A DNA stretch of 11,434 bases from assembly GCA_902464635.1 (NCBI GenBank), contig CABQKC010000038.1, positions 1-11,434 on the forward strand, in the 5' to 3' direction. Positions 1-6,056 of the stretch are shown here, in pieces. The DNA comes from an uncultured Caryophanales bacterium (GTDB taxonomy: Bacteria > Bacillota_I > Bacilli_A > RFN20 > CAG-826). Numbering within the stretch: position 1 is the first letter of the stretch; every line of letters starts with the position of its first letter. The position numbers and the translations under genes were made by a program. The notes under the pieces are model-generated. The model was not told the DNA's origin, searched no databases, and worked only from the letters and a program-made list of their open reading frames with translations.

Positions 1-16
1 TTAAAAAATCAAAAAA

Positions 17-40
17 AGCCGATGGTTGTCGGCTATTTCT
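17..40. terminator. Hairpin terminator, possibly bidirectional
   Basis: A perfect 6-bp stem (AGCCGA at 17-22, TCGGCT at 29-34) encloses a 6-nt loop. On the + strand it is followed by a weak T-rich tail, and on the - strand by a much better run of T because positions 3-17 are nearly all A. It most likely ends a gene to the left of the window. No - strand gene between here and 1371 would need it. Confidence 0.6.
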
Positions 41-114
41 TGCTCTTAGAATAATTTATATGGATTTATTTTGTAAAAGTTCCGCCAACCAAATAATATA
101 GATTAATAATTCTT

Positions 115-123
115 TGCTATAAT
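115..123 (+). promoter_or_regulatory. Extended -10 promoter for the RDD-like gene
   Basis: The sequence TGCTATAAT gives a perfect TATAAT (118-123) with a TG extension one base upstream. No good -35 hexamer lies 16-18 bp upstream, which is typical of extended -10 promoters. Transcription would begin near 130, leaving a leader of about 20 nt. The AAAGAG ribosome binding site at 137-142 sits 7 nt before the ATG at 150. Confidence 0.55.
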
Positions 124-149
124 TTCCATGCTCGTTAAAGAGATTAATT

Positions 150-1331
150 ATGACAGAAAACAAATTCGAAGAGGCAAACTTATCCAGTAAAAAGAAAAAT
201 CTAATCTCTTCATTAATTGATCTTTTTCTTTTAAGTATCGTTTCTCTTCTTTCTTACTTCTTAATCGGAAATCCTATCGCATCCTCTTCTAAAGAAAATA
301 AAGAATATAATGATTATCTAAGTCAAATTGGCGATTTCGAGCATAATCTTGGAATTTTCTTGTTTGATGAAAATGACGAGAAACTAGATTCTTCATATAT
401 CTCTCAAGTCTATATCTATAACATGATTACTAATACCTATTTATATGAGAATAGGGAAATGGTTGTTAACGATGTTAAGGTCGAATTAAAAGAAGAGAAT
501 TCTCTTGGATATATAAAGGATGGGAAATACGTTAATGATTTCTTAGCCAATTATTACTTGGAATATAGAGAAACTAGTGACATAAAACCAAATCTAGCTA
601 ACCCATATGGTGATAAAGACAATAAATACATCTATTTCTATATGGATGTTTTATCCTTTAAACAATTAAGAGGTTATCTAAATAGCAATGTTCTAGATGA
701 AACTAACAAGTATCTTGGAAATGAATCTATTATCAATTATGGCAGTGCGAGCAAAATGCTAGATTATTTAGATAAAGGAAATACTGACTCAGAAGGTTAT
801 GAGATATTTCAAAAATTCCACTTAGCCTTCACTGAAACATATAAAAAGACAATTGATGAAATAAGCAATAATTCAACTCATTATAAAAAATTATGTAACA
901 CTCTTTTAGATTTAGAAAGTTTGGTATATGGATTACATATGGCTTCATTTACCATTTGCTTTTTAATAAGTGGAATACTTGTTTATTCCTTATTGCCTTT
1001 AATATTATCAAAAGGAAAAACCGTAGGTCATTTAATTACGAATACTTATCTAGTAAATGAAAATAGCGAACCCATTAATCGATTTAAGGGTTTTTATCAT
1101 GGCTTATTAACAATTCTTTCTAATTTGATTTTCTATGGGCTATTTATTCTTTTCTATTTTAGTTACGCGATAAATAATTCCCTAAGGATATATCGTTTCC
1201 CTCTTCAAGTTGTAGTAGTGCTTTCTATTGCTATTTCTATCGCTTCTTTATTAATGATGCTTCTAACTAGCAATAATCAATTCCTAGAAGATAAGATCTG
1301 TAAAACTTCATCTAGCGATTCTCTTGATTAA
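150..1331 (+). CDS. RDD-family-like membrane protein with a large extracytoplasmic insert
   Basis: This 393-residue integral membrane protein has an unknown transport or stress role. Four hydrophobic segments are visible at about 17-40, 261-286, 318-341 and 350-373. Three features recall the RDD family: the pair I23-D24 inside the first segment, a GKTVGH loop at 289-294 after the second segment (family: GKTxGK), and LEDKICKT at 379-386 near the C-terminus (family: DrlagT). The first signature Arg seems to be replaced by N17, so this is a divergent member. Unusually, about 220 hydrophilic residues (41-260), rich in Asn, Tyr and acidic residues, separate segments 1 and 2, where RDD proteins normally have a short loop. 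With the usual N-in topology this insert would lie outside the cell. The gene ends in tandem stops (TAATAA) and is convergent with the GtaA-like gene. RDD proteins have been linked to Na+/H+ exchange and osmotic stress, but nothing here proves that role. Confidence 0.6.
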   Translation: MTENKFEEANLSSKKKNLISSLIDLFLLSIVSLLSYFLIGNPIASSSKENKEYNDYLSQIGDFEHNLGIFLFDENDEKLDSSYISQVYIYNMITNTYLYENREMVVNDVKVELKEENSLGYIKDGKYVNDFLANYYLEYRETSDIKPNLANPYGDKDNKYIYFYMDVLSFKQLRGYLNSNVLDETNKYLGNESIINYGSASKMLDYLDKGNTDSEGYEIFQKFHLAFTETYKKTIDEISNNSTHYKKLCNTLLDLESLVYGLHMASFTICFLISGILVYSLLPLILSKGKTVGHLITNTYLVNENSEPINRFKGFYHGLLTILSNLIFYGLFILFYFSYAINNSLRIYRFPLQVVVVLSIAISIASLLMMLLTSNNQFLEDKICKTSSSDSLD

Positions 1332-1335
1332 TAAG

Positions 1336-1365
1336 AAGCCTCTAATCATTAACAACTAGAGGCTT
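1336..1365. terminator. Shared hairpin between convergent genes
   Basis: The perfect 9-bp inverted repeat AAGCCTCTA (1336-1344) / TAGAGGCTT (1357-1365) encloses a 12-nt loop. It lies just after the TAA of the RDD-like gene and 5 bp from the stop of the convergent gene. The T tracts on both sides are modest. Its position suggests a bidirectional terminator serving both genes. Confidence 0.7.
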
Positions 1366-1370
1366 AATCA

Positions 1371-3344
1371 TTATTTAAGTTTTACAAGTAGAGGTAAGAA
1401 GTTTCCGCCGACTACTGTACGGTTTTTGAATGTGAATATTTCCCCGTTCATGCTTCTATACCAATCAGGGAATGCATATCTAGCTTTGCTATTTTCTAAG
1501 AAGTAAATTGTTTGCTTTATTAATTCATTCTTTAGAGGTTCATCTGCAAATGATGCCACCCACATTGACCAGTCGACTTTGACATAATCACTTCTAGGAT
1601 CTAAAGGAGTTCCATATAAATCATAATGCTTCTTGTATTCATTAAATTCCCTTTGATAAAGTTCGTCTGAGAACAAGTTGAATCTAAATGCCTTATCAAA
1701 TGCCAAATTGTATTTTAATGAATACCTGTTGTCATTATCTAGGTAAGTTAAAGGCAAATATCCTAATTCTTTTGATATTTTTTCAATATGAGCAGCAAAA
1801 TCTTTATAGCAAGACTTAAATTCTTTGGCTGCCTTTTCATCTTTCATCTTCTTAGCAATCTCATAGAAGCAACGAACTGCTATGGTGGATTTTATTGATA
1901 AGTTAACATTTTTATCCAGCCTACCAGAGAAATCATCCGTGCATAATTGATTAGTAGGAATAAGCCCGTTCTTCAATAAATATGTAGCCCATTTCTTTAA
2001 GAACTTATAGTTTTTCTTAACGTAATCGAATTTCTTTGAATAGAAATATAATCCATAGGAAAGGATGATCATATTTGCGCTTTCTTCTACTGGCATTTGG
2101 TATTTGAAATCATATACATCGGTATTAGAAGGGAAGGTAAATATGTTATCGTAATTATCATATGGATTTTTCTTGTCGAATTTATAGGCGTATATTTGGC
2201 CAACTAGAGTTGGATATTTTCCAGCATCATGAGGAGCAAAGCCATATTTCCAAACAGGCATGGCAGCAAAATCAAATATTGGCTTTAAACTTGCTTGTAA
2301 TAAGGCTGGGTTATATAGATATAGAAGTGGGGAAGTAGGATAAGTAACATCAACAGTTGCAGCACATCCATTTGATCCACATTCTTTGGAAATGAATACT
2401 AATTCACTATCCTTTGTAATCCCTAATTTATGTGCTCCGACAGATTGACGGTAACTAGCTACTGCAATCTTATAATAATCATTGCTGACTAATTTACATT
2501 TTTCTTTTAAGTCTAAGTCAAATGCACTTAGTTTTTCTTCAATCTTATCAATGTTTTTATATAGATAGGAAAATGCATCAAAAATGTTCTTGCCGTTTCT
2601 AAAATAATAACAGCTAAGTGCTTCGCCAAAATACTGTAAGGAGAAGTAATCATCCTTGCCAATTGATATAATGCCCCTCTTGTTTTTGCTTAAGGCAAGT
2701 AAATATTTGTTATCACCGTCATTAGAAATTTCAAAGCGATTCTCTAAATAACTATCAAGAGATTTTTGATCAATGAAATATGATTTTTCTCCCATTAGGA
2801 AAAATGAACCTTGTTCTGGTAAGAATTCATCACAAGACTGCCCTAAAACGAATTGCCTGTTTCCTCTAAAGGTAGAGATTTGGTAATTCTTAAATGTAAA
2901 AGACTCGCCTCTAATTCCATTTAGCAATGGTTTATTAACATCGTTATAAAGCCAATTCTCATTCAGGCATAACGAAACTTCAATTTCATGTTCGTTACTG
3001 GATTTGAATTCATACGACATATAGCAAAGAGGAATTGAAAGCAAATCCAAATCATCAAGTGGCAAGATGGAAACGAAACTAACTACAAATTCAAAATCAT
3101 CTTTCCTAAAGGTATATGTTGTCTTGAATGTTGATATTTCTATATCTATTTGCTCTAGTTTTGTTAAATTGCTTTTCCCTAAGAAAGAATAAATCTTTCC
3201 ATCAACTTTTAATAAACCAAGCATCACCCTTGGGCATCCAGTCCAAAAAGTAACATCGGAATCGTTTAATAATTCTCCATTTGAATAGAAGGAGAAATAG
3301 GGGTCTTTAATAAATAATGGGTAAGAAGGAAGCTGTTGTTTCAT
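1371..3344 (-). CDS. Glutaminase A (GtaA) / DUF4965-family protein, cytoplasmic
   Basis: This 657-residue protein resembles the GtaA architecture. An N-terminal beta-rich half (DUF4964/DUF5127-like, about 1-270; note KDPYFSFYS at 13-21 and FWTG at 33-36) is followed by a helical DUF4965/DUF1793-type region (about 285-657). Conserved-looking motifs are SKECGSNGCAATVDVTYP (319-336), FAPHDAGKYP (369-378), QMPVEESANM (416-425), QLCTDDFSGRL (466-476) and NVNLSIK (479-485). The acids E420, E421, D470 and D471 are candidate active-site residues. Aspergillus GtaA hydrolyses L-glutamine to glutamate and ammonia, but many bacterial relatives lie in glycan loci and their substrate is unsettled. There is no signal peptide (start MKQQLPSYP), so it should be cytoplasmic, unlike secreted fungal GtaA. 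The start is fixed by GAGGAGAG, 5 nt upstream. It is divergent from the Ig-domain lipoprotein. Family membership is fairly sure; glutaminase activity is not. Confidence 0.8.
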   Translation of the reverse strand: MKQQLPSYPLFIKDPYFSFYSNGELLNDSDVTFWTGCPRVMLGLLKVDGKIYSFLGKSNLTKLEQIDIEISTFKTTYTFRKDDFEFVVSFVSILPLDDLDLLSIPLCYMSYEFKSSNEHEIEVSLCLNENWLYNDVNKPLLNGIRGESFTFKNYQISTFRGNRQFVLGQSCDEFLPEQGSFFLMGEKSYFIDQKSLDSYLENRFEISNDGDNKYLLALSKNKRGIISIGKDDYFSLQYFGEALSCYYFRNGKNIFDAFSYLYKNIDKIEEKLSAFDLDLKEKCKLVSNDYYKIAVASYRQSVGAHKLGITKDSELVFISKECGSNGCAATVDVTYPTSPLLYLYNPALLQASLKPIFDFAAMPVWKYGFAPHDAGKYPTLVGQIYAYKFDKKNPYDNYDNIFTFPSNTDVYDFKYQMPVEESANMIILSYGLYFYSKKFDYVKKNYKFLKKWATYLLKNGLIPTNQLCTDDFSGRLDKNVNLSIKSTIAVRCFYEIAKKMKDEKAAKEFKSCYKDFAAHIEKISKELGYLPLTYLDNDNRYSLKYNLAFDKAFRFNLFSDELYQREFNEYKKHYDLYGTPLDPRSDYVKVDWSMWVASFADEPLKNELIKQTIYFLENSKARYAFPDWYRSMNGEIFTFKNRTVVGGNFLPLLVKLK

Positions 3345-3436
3345 ATTGACTCTCCTCGATGATAATTCTTCTAATAAAAGAGGCTGTTTTCTATCTTTAT
3401 TTTTAATGTTTCACCATTTTTGATATGAAAAACTTC

Positions 3437-3464
3437 ATTAAATTTAATGTTAGTTACCTTTCAA
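3437..3464 (-). promoter_or_regulatory. Candidate promoter for the GtaA-like gene
   Basis: Read on the - strand, TTGAAA (-35, + coordinates 3459-3464) is separated by 16 bp from TTTAAT (-10, 3437-3442). Each hexamer is one mismatch from consensus. Transcription would start near 3430 and leave a leader of about 85 nt before the ATG at 3344. AT-rich intergenic DNA produces such matches easily. Confidence 0.4.
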
Positions 3465-3474
3465 CAAAGTTGAA
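3460..3474. promoter_or_regulatory. Palindrome in the divergent intergenic region, candidate operator
   Basis: TTCAAC-AAA-GTTGAA is a perfect 6-bp inverted repeat with a 3-bp centre. It overlaps the putative -35 box of the leftward gene and lies about 24 bp upstream of the putative -10 of the rightward gene, so a bound regulator could affect both. No known operator consensus was recognised. Confidence 0.35.
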
Positions 3475-3497
3475 CAATTCTAGCAACAAAAATTGCG

Positions 3498-3503
3498 TAT
3501 ACT
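3498..3503 (+). promoter_or_regulatory. Candidate -10 box for the Ig-domain lipoprotein gene
   Basis: TATACT differs from TATAAT at one position. The best -35-like hexamer, TTGAAC at 3470-3475, is 22 bp away, which is too far for an ordinary sigma-70 promoter. Either the promoter is activator-dependent or this box is fortuitous. If real, the leader would be about 60 nt. Confidence 0.3.
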
Positions 3504-3532
3504 TTTCTAATTTTTCACAACATAAAATGGAA

Positions 3533-3555
3533 TTATCAAATTCGGTTATCAAATT
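3533..3555 (+). repeat. 10-bp tandem direct repeat in the 5' leader
   Basis: TTATCAAATT occurs at 3533-3542 and again at 3546-3555, 13 bp apart start to start, just upstream of the ribosome binding site GGGAGG (3561-3566). The second copy also lies within a small inverted repeat, GGTTA (3544-3548) / TAACC (3555-3559), which would form a short hairpin ending 1 nt before that site. Confidence 0.45.
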
Positions 3556-3572
3556 AACCAGGGAGGAAAAAA

Positions 3573-5810
3573 ATGAAACTAAAGAAGGTCTTAGGTGTAT
3601 CTTTTGCGGCTCTTTTAGTTACGGCCGGCTTAGTCTCCTGCGGTGAACCTGCTACTGAAATAACTGGTGTAAGTATTTCAAATAAGGCAACACTCAGCAC
3701 TGACTTATATCTACAAGATACACGCATCTTGGAATTCAATTTGTCTGCTGTTAAAGACAATAAGGATTTTGACATTACATTTGCCGATGCCATTGAGAAG
3801 GAATATGTAAAACTCTATTCTTCTGATGAAGCAAAAGTCAGTGTCGACAAAGAAGGAAAAGTTACTGCCTTAGCAACTGGAGAAGCAACAATCACAGTTG
3901 AATCTACAAAAGACAGTACAGTTTCCGATAGCATCAAATTCACAGTTTTTGATAGAAGTGTAGTAGTTGATTCAGTAACTATTTCAAATGAAGGTGTATT
4001 CGCACCTAATATGGCGATCAATACAGTTAAGACTCTTGAATTGGCATTAACTGCCCATACAGGTAGAAATGATTCAGTTACTTTGACTGCTGCTGATGCT
4101 ATTACTCAAAAACTAATTTCAGTTAAAGCCGAAGACGCTGCCATTCTTGAAGTAGATGGATTAAGCATTAAAGCTAAAGCTGAAGGAACTACCAAATTAA
4201 AAGTTCTAAGCAAAGACAATGCCACTTTAAAAGAAATCACTGTCAAAGTTGTTGATCGTGTCGAAGGTCAGCCAACAATCAAATTGGTCGGTGAAAAAGA
4301 GGGCGGATATACTGCTAGACAAGGTGATTCAATCGAAGTCCCAACTGCAGTTGCCTATGATAAAGATGGTAACGATGTTAGCAACTACATCACTGTAACG
4401 AGTGATAAAGATCCAAATGGAGTTTTCGCAAATGATGGGGAATTCTCTTCTAAAGTTGTAGGTGCACAAACCCTAACCTTTACATCCAAAGATAAAGATG
4501 GAACTGTTCTTGGATCAAAATCCATCACTGTCAATGTCTATCAAAGAATCTTCACTGATGGCGGTGCTGCCGAGATAACGGTTGAAAATGAAGCTACTGC
4601 CCCGGTTGCAAAATCCACAAATACAGGCAATGGATTAAAGGCTTTCTATTTGCCAAGCGGCGCTAGCAAGCAATATTATGCCGAATGGAAGGTCTCAAAG
4701 ATTTCAAACATCCGCGCGGGCAAGAACATGCTAATTTGCGCCGCCAATATCACAAACGACACTTGCGAACCAACCGAAAGCATGCCAATGACTTATTTCG
4801 GATACAAGCCAAGTGATACTGGTGCCGAACTTGCCAATTCTAAGACAGTAAACAGTTGGAACCTTATGTGGGAACCAAGAATGTGGTCAGCAACAGATAT
4901 GCTTAACGGCGTAACCACTCTTGATGTCCATAACGGGGATACTAGACTTGGCGTTGCTAGAAATGGCGACAATGTCTATTACTTCCTAAATGGCGCCCTT
5001 GCCTATGTCGATGTCAATCCGGATCTATTCGAACTTGATTCCAGGCCTGGCATCGCGCTTGTCGGTGATGACGAAGTTGCTCCAGATGTAACCTTAAGCG
5101 ACTTCACAATCCTTGAGGGTGCGGCTGCCGTTGCCAAAATTAACGAAGCTAAGCCCGAATCACAATTCAGATACTTTTCCCCTTCTTGGGCAAACACCCT
5201 TGCTAAACAGCCTGCATCATTCCAAAAGGATGGCTTTACCTATTTGGATAAGATCGCAGATGAGAACATTGGTGGTATTAACGACGCTTTAGTTACCACC
5301 AACGAACTTTACGCCAACACCTTAACCAAGAAGTGGAAAGTATCCTTCGACATGCAAGCCACCAAGTTTGGTGACGGCAACAACTGGGGAAAAGTCACAT
5401 TTGACTTGCGTTCATTCCATGATAAGGCGGCCGTTACTCAATTATATATTGAACAGTGGCAACGCAACTTTACCGGAGTGGGATTCAACTCTTCTGAAAT
5501 TGGTGCAGCAAATTCTGATCACTTGACTGAATTCAAGACTGCGCTAGAAGGAACATCCGTCACTGATAAACTCCATTTCGAATTCTCTTGCTATACCGTC
5601 GACTTTAACGAGGAAATGTTAGAAGTTAAAGTTTCTACCCTTGGAGAGAATCCTAAGAGTTGGTCAATAAGAAAATCTCTTGCCTATAACGAGGGCTCTA
5701 AAGCCAAAGTTAGTTCCCCAAAATATCTCGTTTGGCATTCTCAGAAATGGTCTGGTGTAGTTTCGAATTACTCCTTATCATTTGAAGACGTAGTACCAGA
5801 AACCAAATAA
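3573..5810 (+). CDS. Surface lipoprotein with bacterial Ig-like (Big_2) domains and C-terminal beta-sandwich regions
   Basis: This 745-residue protein is predicted to be exported and lipid-anchored. It has a signal peptide with lipobox L20-V21-S22-C23. Residues about 29-127 and 133-229 are two diverged copies of a Big_2-like domain; the first shows the hallmark KVSVDKEGKVTALATGEA (88-105), and both contain an ADAI segment. A third Ig-like module spans about 234-324. The C-terminal half has two beta-rich regions (about 327-516 and 530-740). The first contains VARNGDNVYYFLNGALAYVD (461-480), typical of concanavalin/LamG-like sandwiches that bind carbohydrate or protein. No catalytic motif was recognised. 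The start is set by GGGAGG 6 nt upstream of the ATG. It sits alone in its transcription unit, between a divergent gene and a strong terminator. The second half of the gene is visibly richer in G+C. A likely role is adhesion or glycan binding next to the uptake genes; this is inference. Confidence 0.75.
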   Translation: MKLKKVLGVSFAALLVTAGLVSCGEPATEITGVSISNKATLSTDLYLQDTRILEFNLSAVKDNKDFDITFADAIEKEYVKLYSSDEAKVSVDKEGKVTALATGEATITVESTKDSTVSDSIKFTVFDRSVVVDSVTISNEGVFAPNMAINTVKTLELALTAHTGRNDSVTLTAADAITQKLISVKAEDAAILEVDGLSIKAKAEGTTKLKVLSKDNATLKEITVKVVDRVEGQPTIKLVGEKEGGYTARQGDSIEVPTAVAYDKDGNDVSNYITVTSDKDPNGVFANDGEFSSKVVGAQTLTFTSKDKDGTVLGSKSITVNVYQRIFTDGGAAEITVENEATAPVAKSTNTGNGLKAFYLPSGASKQYYAEWKVSKISNIRAGKNMLICAANITNDTCEPTESMPMTYFGYKPSDTGAELANSKTVNSWNLMWEPRMWSATDMLNGVTTLDVHNGDTRLGVARNGDNVYYFLNGALAYVDVNPDLFELDSRPGIALVGDDEVAPDVTLSDFTILEGAAAVAKINEAKPESQFRYFSPSWANTLAKQPASFQKDGFTYLDKIADENIGGINDALVTTNELYANTLTKKWKVSFDMQATKFGDGNNWGKVTFDLRSFHDKAAVTQLYIEQWQRNFTGVGFNSSEIGAANSDHLTEFKTALEGTSVTDKLHFEFSCYTVDFNEEMLEVKVSTLGENPKSWSIRKSLAYNEGSKAKVSSPKYLVWHSQKWSGVVSNYSLSFEDVVPETK

Positions 5811-5816
5811 TCATCC

Positions 5817-5860
5817 AACTTGGAAATAATCAACCAGATTAATTCTCCTATTTCCAAGTT
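5817..5860 (+). other. Long stem-loop directly after the lipoprotein gene
   Basis: A perfect 12-bp inverted repeat, AACTTGGAAATA (5817-5828) / TATTTCCAAGTT (5849-5860), encloses a 20-nt loop and starts 6 bp after the stop codon. It has no T tract on either side, so alone it should not terminate transcription. It may protect the mRNA 3' end or assist the terminator just downstream. Confidence 0.65.
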
Positions 5861-5863
5861 AAT

Positions 5864-5904
5864 AAAGGTGGTAGATCTAAAAAATCCGCCACCTTTTTCT
5901 TTTT
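5864..5904 (+). terminator. Rho-independent terminator of the Ig-domain lipoprotein gene
   Basis: The 8-bp stem AAAGGTGG (5864-5871) / CCACCTTT (5889-5896) is extended inward by a G-U pair, a mismatch and three more pairs (GAT 5874-5876 / ATC 5884-5886) around a 7-nt loop. A T-rich tail (TTTTTCTTTTT, 5894-5904) follows on the + strand. This is the clearest terminator in the window and separates the upstream gene from the operon starting at 6057. Confidence 0.85.
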
Positions 5905-5955
5905 AAGAAAAAAGAGCTATTTTATAAAATGTTAATTTTAATGTTTCTAACAATG

Positions 5956-6014
5956 TGTGCCATGACTTTAAAATAAAAACGGGAAACAATAAAACATTTA
6001 AAGTTTTGTGCCAT
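5956..6014. repeat. Nested direct and inverted repeats upstream of the operon
   Basis: TGTGCCAT occurs at 5956-5963 and 6007-6014. Between them lies an 8-bp inverted repeat, ACTTTAAA (5965-5972) / TTTAAAGT (5997-6004), with 24 bp in the centre. The whole 59-bp unit ends inside the putative promoter spacer, so it is well placed to bind a regulator. No family consensus was recognised. Confidence 0.45.
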
Positions 6015-6036
6015 CTATCTAAGAGGCGAGTATAGT
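6006..6036 (+). promoter_or_regulatory. Candidate promoter of the three-lipoprotein operon
   Basis: TATAGT (6031-6036) is a good -10 match. TTGTGC (6006-6011) is a weak -35 with a 19-bp spacer. Transcription would begin near 6043, giving a very short leader before the AGGAGG ribosome binding site at 6046-6051 and the ATG at 6057. The weak -35 would fit activation by a regulator bound to the nearby repeats. Confidence 0.4.
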
Positions 6037-6056
6037 TTCTCACTTAGGAGGATCTT

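Noticed and set aside
3345..3572. Catabolite-repression (cre) operator or riboswitch in the divergent region
   Set aside because: No match to the cre consensus and no conserved riboswitch core could be seen; only the palindrome and short repeats are supported.
3425..3646. Open reading frame of 73 codons across the intergenic region
   Set aside because: It overlaps the ribosome binding site and signal peptide of the lipoprotein gene in another frame, has no good ribosome binding site of its own and shows no recognisable protein features.
5003..5197. Antisense frame within the Ig-domain lipoprotein gene
   Set aside because: It is a shadow of the coding strand; its Ser/Ala-rich composition follows from the codons of the real gene and there is no start signal.
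5956..6014. Insertion-sequence remnant or target-site duplication suggested by direct repeats around an inverted repeat
   Set aside because: The enclosed DNA is only about 43 bp, has no transposase and lies exactly in the promoter region; a regulatory site is more likely.
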